A DNA stretch of 64,000 bases, taken from an uncultured bacterium (GTDB lineage: Bacteria; Cyanobacteriota; Vampirovibrionia; Gastranaerophilales; Gastranaerophilaceae). The stretch spans positions 18,907 through 82,906 of the forward strand of contig CASDOW010000008.1 of NCBI GenBank assembly GCA_949282195.1. Direction: 5' to 3'. Both the position numbers and the translations under genes were made by a program. Shown piece by piece: positions 26,256 to 34,273 of this stretch. Each line of letters begins with the position of its first letter. The stretch's first letter is position 1. The notes under the pieces are model-generated. The model ran no database searches, had not been told where the DNA came from, and was given only the letters and a program-made list of their open reading frames with translations.

Positions 26256-26980
26256 TGAATATAGCAATAATATTTGCAGGAGGAAAAGGGGAAAGGCTTG
26301 GCGGTTCAGGTGAATCGCTACCTAAACAGTTTTTGGAAATAGATAAAAAGCCTATATTGGTTCACACACTTTTAAAATTTCAAAATCATAAAGATATTGA
26401 CAAGATTTATATTTCTGTCCTTCCAAAATACTTAGATTATACAAAAGAATTGGTTAGAAAATTTGACTTAACTAAAGTCGAAGAAGTTACACAAGGGGGG
26501 CAAACCGCACAAGAATCCATATATAATGCTTTAATGTGTGCCCAAAAGAGCAATCCTGATGAGTCGATTGTTTTGATCCATGACGGAGTAAGACCTGTCA
26601 TAACCGATAAAGTAATAAGTGAAAATATTAAAAGTGTTTTAAAATACGGCAGTGCAATTACTTCTACTCCATGTTATGAGACAATATTGATTAGTCCTGA
26701 CGGGATTAATCCAAAAATTGTTCCATACAGAAATGAAACATATAAAGCGCAAGCTCCTCAAAGTTTTTACCTTGGAGAAATTATTGAAGCTCATAATTGT
26801 ATCAGAAAGACCAAAGAGGGTTACAAAAATATTGTCGATTCTTGTACTTTGTTCCATGTATTAAATAAAAAAGCATATCTTGTAGAAGGAAACTTTGGTA
26901 ATATTAAAATTACTACTCCCCAAGATGTATGCATTTTAAAGGGTATACTTGATTTTCTTAATGGTAATGATGATGAATAA
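26255..26980 (+). CDS. IspD/TarI-type cytidylyltransferase
   Basis: The 241-aa enzyme belongs to the IspD/TarI nucleotidyltransferase group, which makes CDP-methylerythritol or CDP-ribitol from CTP. Motifs are IIFAGGKGERLGGS, LPKQFLEIDKKPIL, GGQTAQESIYNAL, HDGVRPVI and NFGNIKITTPQDV. The neighbours (SDR reductase and a CDP-glycerol/ribitol transferase) favour the TarI-like role, making CDP-ribitol or a related CDP-polyol for surface glycan. A housekeeping IspD cannot be excluded from motifs alone. Start and upstream stop overlap (TAATG). Confidence 0.78.
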   Translation: MNIAIIFAGGKGERLGGSGESLPKQFLEIDKKPILVHTLLKFQNHKDIDKIYISVLPKYLDYTKELVRKFDLTKVEEVTQGGQTAQESIYNALMCAQKSNPDESIVLIHDGVRPVITDKVISENIKSVLKYGSAITSTPCYETILISPDGINPKIVPYRNETYKAQAPQSFYLGEIIEAHNCIRKTKEGYKNIVDSCTLFHVLNKKAYLVEGNFGNIKITTPQDVCILKGILDFLNGNDDE

Positions 26981-26999
26981 GAAAGACAAGGTTTGAAAA

Positions 27000-28055
27000 G
27001 TGTTTGAAACAGCAAATAAAATTAGGCAAGAAGATTTAAATAAGCTGGCAAATGATTTAATTTTTGAACAATTTGCCAATGAAACAATTTTAATTACCGG
27101 CGCAACAGGGTTAATCGGCAGTGAAATTGTTTTTGCGTGTCTTTGTGCAAATCGAATTAAGGGTCTTAATATTAAGGTTGTGGCACTTGTTAGAAATGAA
27201 ATGAAAGCTAAGATGATTTTCAATAATGTGCTTGATAATCCTAATTTTGAACTTTTAGTCCATGATGTTCAAAATGCGTTTAACTTTTCAAGAAAAATTG
27301 ACTACGTAATTCATCTTGCAAGTTATACTTCATCAATTGATTTTGTTAAAAAACCGGTTGAAACCATTTTAACATCTATAATTGGAACTAAAAGTCTTCT
27401 TGATTTTTCAATAAAAAACAGCGTTAAGGGATTTTTGTATCTTTCCTCTCTCGAAGTGTACGGACTTATGAATTCTAAGGCTCCTGTTTCTGAAAATGAA
27501 ATAGGCTGTATTGACTCTCTTTCTTGTAGAAGCAGTTATTCTCTTAGTAAGAAAATGGCAGAAAATTTATGTATTGCTTATGGTTCAGAATTTAACCTGA
27601 ATGTAAAAATTGCCAGATTGTGTCAGACTTTTGGTGCAGGAATTACAAAAGCCGATAATCGATTATTTGCCCAACTTGTTAAGTCTGCTGTTTTAAAAAA
27701 TGATATTATTTTGCATACGGAAGGAAAAACCGTCAGAAATTATTGTTATATAACAGATGCAGTGAGTGCTATTTTAACAATATTAAAATATGGTTTAATT
27801 AATGAAGCTTATAATGTTGCAAATAATAAAACAGCAATTTCCGTTAAAAAAATGGCGGAGTATGTCGCAAAAGAAAATAATCTTTTATTGAAGTATGATA
27901 TTGATGACAAAGAAAGAGGCTACAACCCGACAATAAACATTTGTTTAGATACAACAAAGTTAAATAATTTAGGTTGGAGCGCTAAGGTTGATTTAGTTGA
28001 AATGTTTAAAAGAACAATTTTATTTATGAATGAGGAAAATATTAAATATGAATAA
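27000..28055 (+). CDS. NAD-dependent epimerase/dehydratase (extended SDR)
   Basis: The 351-aa protein starts at GTG 27000 after an AAGG site. The dinucleotide site is ILITGATGLIGSEIV, with SSLEVYG and the catalytic pair in SSYSLSKKMAE (YxxxK). It is preceded by ~25 residues of helix. It closely parallels the SDR at 45047 in layout (an N-terminal helix before the GxxGxxG site, a long FGAGI-type loop). Placed between cytidylyltransferase and transferase, it may make or modify the polyol/sugar that is CDP-activated. The substrate is unknown. Confidence 0.72.
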   Translation: MFETANKIRQEDLNKLANDLIFEQFANETILITGATGLIGSEIVFACLCANRIKGLNIKVVALVRNEMKAKMIFNNVLDNPNFELLVHDVQNAFNFSRKIDYVIHLASYTSSIDFVKKPVETILTSIIGTKSLLDFSIKNSVKGFLYLSSLEVYGLMNSKAPVSENEIGCIDSLSCRSSYSLSKKMAENLCIAYGSEFNLNVKIARLCQTFGAGITKADNRLFAQLVKSAVLKNDIILHTEGKTVRNYCYITDAVSAILTILKYGLINEAYNVANNKTAISVKKMAEYVAKENNLLLKYDIDDKERGYNPTINICLDTTKLNNLGWSAKVDLVEMFKRTILFMNEENIKYE

Positions 28056-29229
28056 GTATGATGTTCTTTTGTTTATAATTAATTTCAAAAAATCTTTTTT
28101 TAAATTTATTCCTTTTGATTTTTTCCCAATAAATCAGAAAAAGATTGTTTTTTCAAATTATTTCGGTTTGGGTTATGGATGCAATCCAAAATATATTGCT
28201 GAATTGTTAAGAATTAAACATCCTGAATATAAGATTGTCTGGCTTGTTAATCCTAAAAACGGAAACTTCAAATTCCCTAAGGGCATAAAAAAAGCAGACA
28301 TAAATTCTCTAAGGGCGTTTTATGAGCTATCAAGCGCAAAAATTTGGGTTGATAATTATCATAAAGTTTTTTTGATTAAGAAAGGCTTAAAAAAACGCCC
28401 TAACCAATATTTTATCCAAACTTGGCATGGGTCTTTAGGTATAAAGAAAATCGAAGCAGACGTTAACGCCCTAAATACTGTTGAAAGTTGGAAAAAAGCT
28501 TCATATCAAAATGCCTTGATGCAGGACTATCTTCTTTCAAACAGTGCCTTTGAAGATAATGTCTATAAGTCTGCTTTTATGAACAAAGGCAAGATATTAA
28601 GAATAGGTCATGCCAGAAATGATATTTTCTTTAAAGATAATAAAAAAAACAAAGAAAAGACACTTAAGGCTTTTAATTTAAGCCCAGACACGAATATTTT
28701 ATTATATGTTCCGACTTTTAGACAGGGATTTTCCCTTGATATATATGACATTGATTATGAAAGATTAAGAAATTCATTAATAGAAAAATTTGGCGGAAAT
28801 TGGGTTATTTTTATTCGTTTGCATAGAAACATTAAAGCTAAACTTAATTTAGAAAACAGTAAATATCTTTTTGATTTATCTTCTTATGATGATGTTCAGG
28901 AGCTTTTAGCTTCTTGCGATGCTGCAATAACTGATTATTCAAGCTGTATTTTTGATTTTGTTTTAGCTAAAAGACCCGCTTTTATTTATGCGCCTGATAT
29001 TGAAAAATATGACAAAGAAAGAGGATTTTATTATTCAATATACGATACTCCTTTTTTGGTTGCAAAGAATAATGATGAATTAATGATAAATATTAAAAAT
29101 TTTGATAACGACATTTATCTTAAAAAAGTTGAAGATTTTTTACTTGAAAAAGGCTGCATTGATGACGGTAATGCTTCAAAAAGAGCAGTTGAACTTATAG
29201 AAAATTTAATGGATAAAAAGAAAGAATAA
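28048..29229 (+). CDS. CDP-glycerol/ribitol glycerophosphotransferase family (TagB/TagF-like)
   Basis: The ~393-aa protein has the PF04464-type core: IQTWHGSLGIKKIE (the catalytic-region His), ILLYVPTFRQGF, FIRLHRN, and ATDYSSCIFDFVL-like DAAITDYSSCIFDF. It transfers glycerol- or ribitol-phosphate from CDP-polyol to a lipid-linked glycan at the inner face of the membrane. I prefer ATG 28048 (GAGG upstream, 8-base overlap with the previous gene) over ATG 28030. It follows the cytidylyltransferase and SDR, giving a compact CDP-polyol module. Confidence 0.8.
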   Translation: MNKYDVLLFIINFKKSFFKFIPFDFFPINQKKIVFSNYFGLGYGCNPKYIAELLRIKHPEYKIVWLVNPKNGNFKFPKGIKKADINSLRAFYELSSAKIWVDNYHKVFLIKKGLKKRPNQYFIQTWHGSLGIKKIEADVNALNTVESWKKASYQNALMQDYLLSNSAFEDNVYKSAFMNKGKILRIGHARNDIFFKDNKKNKEKTLKAFNLSPDTNILLYVPTFRQGFSLDIYDIDYERLRNSLIEKFGGNWVIFIRLHRNIKAKLNLENSKYLFDLSSYDDVQELLASCDAAITDYSSCIFDFVLAKRPAFIYAPDIEKYDKERGFYYSIYDTPFLVAKNNDELMINIKNFDNDIYLKKVEDFLLEKGCIDDGNASKRAVELIENLMDKKKE

Positions 29230-29233
29230 TTGT

Positions 29234-30232
29234 ATGAAAAATGAAATATTATTAGCGTTGTTTAATTTAAGAAAAAGATATAATGATACACTTTTAAAAA
29301 AATACCCTGAGCTTTATGAAATTTTTGTTTTAAATAAAAGAAGGTGCAAAAAGGATAAAATAAGAAAACCTCAATTAGAAGCGGTTTTAAATGATTTAAT
29401 CGGGATTTCTCCTTTTCCTTTGCCTACCGCAATTGAAATAGAAACCCTAAATCGGTGCAATGGTGATTGTGATTTTTGCCCTGTTAATAAATATCTTGAC
29501 AAAAGAGAATATAAAGTTATGAAAGATGAGCTTTTTTATTCAATTATTTCGCAATTAAAAGAGCTAAATTATGAAGGTTATATTTCTGCTTATTCAAACA
29601 ATGAACCGTTATTAGACAAAAGAATATTTGATTTTGTTAAATACATTAAGCAAGAATTATCAAATGCAAAAAACTTTCTTTTTACAAACGGAATATTGCT
29701 TAATCTTGAAACGTTTAAGGAATTAATTCAATATTTAGATTATATGGTTATTGATAATTATTATGAGGGCAAACCTCATTTATATCCAAGGATTGAAGAA
29801 ATAGCCAAATATTGTTTAAATAATCCGGAATTAAAAAATAAAGTAAAAATTCAAGTTATAGATAAGCATATGTTAAGAAATAACAGGGCAGGTAATGCTA
29901 AAAACAGGAAACATACATATAGAATAAAAAGTTCTTGCTTGTGGCCTTTTTCTCAAATAGTGATAAGACCCGACGGAAAGCTTTCTCTTTGTTGTAATGA
30001 TGCATTGGGGCAGATGACAATGGGAGATTTAACTCAAGACAAATTAATTGACATCTGGAGAGGAGAAAAATATTCTACTTTAAGAAAATCCTTGTTGTTT
30101 TCAAGAAAAAATATAAAATTATGCTATGATTGTGATAGCTTTGGTTTAGAAAAAAGAGATACGGTTCTTGCTATGTATAATATAGGTAAAAATTGGCATG
30201 ATATTGAAAAATTGATAGGTATTAAGGAGTAA
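29234..30232 (+). CDS. Radical SAM protein with SPASM-type C-terminus
   Basis: The 332-aa protein has the radical-SAM cluster motif CNGDCDFC (CxxxCxxC, about residue 76) inside IEIETLNRCNGDC. The C-terminal cysteine region is SLCCNDALGQMTMGDLTQD plus CYDCD, like SPASM-type auxiliary cluster domains. SPASM enzymes modify peptides or small molecules; some act in surface-polysaccharide loci. The mid-region SNNEPLLD is the typical NEPLL. The substrate is unknown. It is 4 bases downstream of the transferase gene and in the same operon. Confidence 0.8.
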   Translation: MKNEILLALFNLRKRYNDTLLKKYPELYEIFVLNKRRCKKDKIRKPQLEAVLNDLIGISPFPLPTAIEIETLNRCNGDCDFCPVNKYLDKREYKVMKDELFYSIISQLKELNYEGYISAYSNNEPLLDKRIFDFVKYIKQELSNAKNFLFTNGILLNLETFKELIQYLDYMVIDNYYEGKPHLYPRIEEIAKYCLNNPELKNKVKIQVIDKHMLRNNRAGNAKNRKHTYRIKSSCLWPFSQIVIRPDGKLSLCCNDALGQMTMGDLTQDKLIDIWRGEKYSTLRKSLLFSRKNIKLCYDCDSFGLEKRDTVLAMYNIGKNWHDIEKLIGIKE

Positions 30233-30236
30233 CAAT

Positions 30237-31361
30237 ATGAATATGGCTTATAATAATTTTTTAAAAAAGATTGCAAAAAATGCAAAAGTCTGTATATATG
30301 GTTCAAATAAGACTGCCGAAAAATTGTTTGATGAAATTAAGCATAATAGGCCTGATATTGAAATAAAATTTTTTATTGATTCAAAAATAGAAGGTGAATT
30401 AAAGGGATTACCTGTATATTTTGCAAAAGATTTAGGTAAGTATCTTTCTGAATTTGACACTGCAATTATTGCTTCTTATTCAAACAGATTTTATATGCAA
30501 TTTATTTTAAAAGGGTTTGGTGTAAAAAATATCTTGATGATTACAAAAGATATGCTGGAGATTAATTTTAATCCTTCAACGAATAAAAAATGGGATGTTG
30601 AAAAATCAGCCAGAGTTTTTAAAACTCTAAAAGATAGAAATTTATACAGATTTTTAGCTAAATCAAGAAATGATAAAGCAAAATATGAATACAAATTAAA
30701 AAAATATTACAATGAAAATTATCCTAATAGAATAGATGTTTATCCTTTGGAACATTATTTTGAATTTTTAAATAAAGATGCTATTGAAACAGTTATAGAC
30801 GGCGGAGCTTGTAATGGCATACATTCTTTATTGATTCTTCAAACTTTACCGAATTGCAAAAAGGTGTATACTTTTGAGCCTTGTTATGATTCTTTTAAAA
30901 ATGATTTATTTGATACGTTAATAAAATGCAACAATGAAATAGAAATTGTTCAAAAAGCATTATGGAAAGAAAATACGCAACTTTCATTCAGAAAAGAATT
31001 AAGTTTTAAGGCTGCTTCAGCCGTAATTGAAAAGAAGCCGAATATAACAAGACCTGCTGAAGTCATTAATGTTGAAGCAATTAGTATTGATAGTTTTGTT
31101 GAAAAAAATAACATTAAAAAAATTGATTTTATTAAAATGGACTTAGAAAATGCAGAGCAAGAGGCTTTGGAGGGCGCAAAAAGTACTCTTGTAAAACACA
31201 GGCCTCAATTGGCAATTTCAATTTATCATTCTAATGAGCAGTTCTATGTAATACCGTTATATTTGAGTAAACTTTTAAATAATTATGAGTTTAGATTAGG
31301 TCACTACAGGGACAATAATACCGAAACAGTCTTGTATGCAATTCCAAAGGAACTGGCTTAA
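30237..31361 (+). CDS. FkbM-family methyltransferase with N-terminal Rossmann module
   Basis: A 374-aa two-part protein. Residues 1-~120 are the small Rossmann-like unit (AKVCIYGSNKTAEKLFDEI, IKFFIDSK, TAIIASYS). Residues ~170-374 are an FkbM methyltransferase: VIDGGACNGIHSLLI for SAM, VYTFEPCYDSF, IDFIKMDLENAEQEALEGA and LAISIYHSNEQF. FkbM enzymes O-methylate sugars or polyketides. It is a close paralogue of the gene at 33164, and the two bracket a SAM methyltransferase and a pyruvyl transferase. The role of the N-terminal unit is not known. Confidence 0.8.
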   Translation: MNMAYNNFLKKIAKNAKVCIYGSNKTAEKLFDEIKHNRPDIEIKFFIDSKIEGELKGLPVYFAKDLGKYLSEFDTAIIASYSNRFYMQFILKGFGVKNILMITKDMLEINFNPSTNKKWDVEKSARVFKTLKDRNLYRFLAKSRNDKAKYEYKLKKYYNENYPNRIDVYPLEHYFEFLNKDAIETVIDGGACNGIHSLLILQTLPNCKKVYTFEPCYDSFKNDLFDTLIKCNNEIEIVQKALWKENTQLSFRKELSFKAASAVIEKKPNITRPAEVINVEAISIDSFVEKNNIKKIDFIKMDLENAEQEALEGAKSTLVKHRPQLAISIYHSNEQFYVIPLYLSKLLNNYEFRLGHYRDNNTETVLYAIPKELA

Positions 31362-31364
31362 TTG

Positions 31365-31916
31365 ATGTTTGAGCAAAAAAATACGTGGTTAAATAATTAT
31401 ATTTATAAAGAGTCTTTTTTTGAAAGATTGGAGTATTTATTTTCTTTTATTGATTTTGATAAGGTTAATTCAATTATGGATTTAGGATGCGGAAATCAAT
31501 GGGCTAAAAAATTGTTACCTGATAGAATTAAATATTTTCCGATTGATTTATATAAGACTAATAAAAATACAATAGTTTTAGATTTTAATAAAGGTGAATT
31601 TTTAAATCAAAATGTTGATTTGGCTTTATGCAGCGGAATTATTGAATATATTTACAATGTTGAGAATTTTATTCAAAATATTAAAAATAATTCAAATTAT
31701 GTTATTTGCTCTTATCATTTTAAGGAGAAATGCACAAAGCGTTCTTCAATCTGGGTTAATAATATCGAAATTAATGAATTTTTAAATATATTTTATGAGA
31801 ATAAATTTGAGCTTCAAATGCCAATAATTCACACTGACAGGCATGACGGTGAATCTTATTGTTTTTTTAAAAAAATCGGATTAAATAGTATTTTAAAAAC
31901 GGAGAATGTAAATTAA
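31365..31916 (+). CDS. Small class I SAM-dependent methyltransferase-like protein
   Basis: The ~183-aa protein has a shortened SAM motif I (IMDLGCGNQWAKKLL), FPIDLYKTN for motif II, and DLALCSGIIEYIYNVENFI. This is a minimal methyltransferase fold with little room for a substrate domain. Start ATG 31365 follows the previous stop by 3 bases. It is probably a sugar or glycan methylase, but it may be an inactive relative. It sits between FkbM and the pyruvyl transferase. Confidence 0.6.
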   Translation: MFEQKNTWLNNYIYKESFFERLEYLFSFIDFDKVNSIMDLGCGNQWAKKLLPDRIKYFPIDLYKTNKNTIVLDFNKGEFLNQNVDLALCSGIIEYIYNVENFIQNIKNNSNYVICSYHFKEKCTKRSSIWVNNIEINEFLNIFYENKFELQMPIIHTDRHDGESYCFFKKIGLNSILKTENVN

Positions 31917-31917
31917 A

Positions 31918-33159
31918 ATGCCTGATTTAAAATTAGCATTGTTATATGTTAAAGAACCTGCATTACTTGGCGATGAGGTGATTTCCAAAACCGGCCATTA
32001 TTTAATTGATAAAATTTTAAAAGAATTAAAGATAAAATTCGAAATTTTTAATTTAAGTATGCTTCCGCCACCTTCTCATTATAAAGCTCTCAGAGTATTT
32101 CAAATTAAAATAAGAAAATTATGTTATGTTATTTTTTATAAATTATTTTTGAAAAATTTTGATAGGGATTTTTTAGAAATAATCTGTGACAATGTTTTCT
32201 TTTTGTTTTCATTGGTTTTTTGGATTGTTTATGTAAATATTAACAAAGAATTAAATCGACATTATGAAAATATATTAAAAGATAAAGATATTGTTGTTTT
32301 TGTCGGTGGAGGAATATTTCAACATTCTTATATGCAGTTGTGGCGTGGAATTTACCCTGTAGCCCGCTATTGCAATAAAAATCAAATTCCTGTTTATTAT
32401 AATGCGATAGGGATTGAAAAACCTTCAATCTTTATTGAGCAATTATTTTATAAATATCTTTTGAACCAAAATAATGTTAAGGCTGTTACAACCAGAGATG
32501 AGTTTGATTATTTAAATCAAATTTTAAATAAAAAGATATACAGAAAACAAATTTTAGACCCTGCGCTTTGGACAAATGAATGTTATCAAGTTCAAAAACA
32601 AAAAAATGATATCATTGGAATTGGCATAATACGACCTAAAATATTTTCTGATAGCGAAATAACTCTTACTCCTTTAGAGGTAGAAAATATTTTTATTAAT
32701 ATTATTGGTGAAGTTAACAAAAGAGGTTTTAAGTGGGAATTATTTTGTAATGGTGGGGAAGCTGATTTTGAATTTGGGCTAAAACTTTTAAAAAGGTTAA
32801 ATTTGCCCGAAAGCTATATTGCAAATCGTCCTTTGAATGATTTTGAGTTAGTTAATTGTATTAAAAAGTATAGAGGAATTATAGCAGCAAGGCTGCATGC
32901 TAATATAATTGCAACTTCACTCGGTATTTCTGCTCTTGGAATTGTTTGGAATAATAAACTTGTTCATTTTTCTAAATTTTTAAAAATGCCTTGTGCTTTT
33001 ATTACTAAGGAAAATTTTTCAAATGACAAATTCATTGTTGATGAACTTCAAAAGGCTTTAGATAAGGGTTTAGATATAAAATATATTGAAAAGTTAAAAG
33101 AATATTCTTATATTGAAATGAAAAATATATTTTCAAGAATTGTAAAAAATAAAGGATAA
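31918..33159 (+). CDS. Polysaccharide pyruvyl transferase family protein
   Basis: The 413-aa protein matches the PF04230-type fold. It carries LLGDEVISKTGHYLIDKIL, VVFVGGGIFQHSYMQLWRG, AVTTRDEFDYL, NGGEADFEFGLKLLKRL and IIAARLHANIIATSLG, with the conserved RLHA-type arginine/histidine. Such enzymes add pyruvate ketals from PEP to sugars, giving the glycan negative charge. Some members have other glycosyltransferase-like roles. It is 1-4 bases from its neighbours, in the same operon. Confidence 0.82.
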   Translation: MPDLKLALLYVKEPALLGDEVISKTGHYLIDKILKELKIKFEIFNLSMLPPPSHYKALRVFQIKIRKLCYVIFYKLFLKNFDRDFLEIICDNVFFLFSLVFWIVYVNINKELNRHYENILKDKDIVVFVGGGIFQHSYMQLWRGIYPVARYCNKNQIPVYYNAIGIEKPSIFIEQLFYKYLLNQNNVKAVTTRDEFDYLNQILNKKIYRKQILDPALWTNECYQVQKQKNDIIGIGIIRPKIFSDSEITLTPLEVENIFINIIGEVNKRGFKWELFCNGGEADFEFGLKLLKRLNLPESYIANRPLNDFELVNCIKKYRGIIAARLHANIIATSLGISALGIVWNNKLVHFSKFLKMPCAFITKENFSNDKFIVDELQKALDKGLDIKYIEKLKEYSYIEMKNIFSRIVKNKG

Positions 33160-33163
33160 TCAA

Positions 33164-34273
33164 ATGTTTGATTTTATAAAAAAGATTAATAAAAATGCCA
33201 AAATTTCAATTTGGGGTACTAATTGCGCCGCTCAAAAAATATACGAAATTTTAAAAACCAGAAGATCCGATGTTAAGGTGAAATTTTTTATTGATTCATA
33301 TAAAAATGGGGAATTGCTTAATTTAAAAATATACAATCCTCTTGATTTTATCAATTGCATTAATCAAGTTGACGGTGTAATTATTGCTTCATATTCATCA
33401 AGGAATTATTTGGAAGTTATTTTGAAGGGTCTTGGAATAAAAAATATTATAATACCAACAAAAGACGATTTTGATGATTTATTCCAAATAGAACCTTTAA
33501 AATGGGATATTAAAGATACGCTTAAAGTGTTTGATGATAATAAAGACAAAGAGCTTTTTGGATTTATCTCTAATGTAAGAATGAATTCTTTTAAATATTC
33601 TTCTGAAATTAAAAAATACTACGATAATACATATAAAGAAAGATATAATAATAATGTTTCAATTAAGCATTACTTTGAATATATAAAACCTGATTTTATA
33701 AAAAATGTTGTTGACGGGGGTGGTTATGAGGGTTTTAGTGCAATAACTTTTTTACAAAATTTTAAAAATGTGAAAAATGTTTTTGTGTTTGAACCTTGTT
33801 ATCAGGATTTTAAAAATGATTTGCACGATATAATCTTAAAAAATGACCCTAGGGTTGAAATCATAAATAAGGGATTGTGGGATATAAATACAACTTTGGA
33901 ATTTCGCAAAGAAACTCTAAAAATGGGCGGTTCGGCTATTGTCGAAGCAAAACCAAATATCGAGCGGCCGCATAAGATTATAAAAATTGAAACTCAAACA
34001 ATAGATGATTTTAGTCATAATAGAGGCGTCAAGATTGATTACATTAAGCTTGATGTTGAGAATGCAGAAAAAAATGTTTTAGAAGGAGCAAAAAATACTT
34101 TGATTGAACACAGACCTCAATTGGCTATATCAATTTATCATTCTAACGAACATTTTTATACTATTCCGATATATTTAAAGGAACTTTTAAAAAATTATAA
34201 ATTCAAGCTCGGTCATTATAGTAGTTGTTTTTATGACACTGTTTTGTATGCAATACCTGATGAATTATTCTAA
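33164..34273 (+). CDS. FkbM-family methyltransferase with N-terminal Rossmann module (paralogue)
   Basis: A 369-aa paralogue of the gene at 30237 with the same architecture. The N-terminal unit shows AKISIWGTNCAAQKIYEIL and VKFFIDSYKN. The FkbM part shows VVDGGGYEGFSAITFL, VFVFEPCYQDFKN, IDYIKLDVENAEKNVLEGA and AISIYHSNEHFYTI. It is the last gene of the plus-strand block and its stop overlaps by 4 bases the stop of the convergent transferase gene at 34270. Presence of two copies suggests two methylated positions or two sugars. Confidence 0.8.
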   Translation: MFDFIKKINKNAKISIWGTNCAAQKIYEILKTRRSDVKVKFFIDSYKNGELLNLKIYNPLDFINCINQVDGVIIASYSSRNYLEVILKGLGIKNIIIPTKDDFDDLFQIEPLKWDIKDTLKVFDDNKDKELFGFISNVRMNSFKYSSEIKKYYDNTYKERYNNNVSIKHYFEYIKPDFIKNVVDGGGYEGFSAITFLQNFKNVKNVFVFEPCYQDFKNDLHDIILKNDPRVEIINKGLWDINTTLEFRKETLKMGGSAIVEAKPNIERPHKIIKIETQTIDDFSHNRGVKIDYIKLDVENAEKNVLEGAKNTLIEHRPQLAISIYHSNEHFYTIPIYLKELLKNYKFKLGHYSSCFYDTVLYAIPDELF

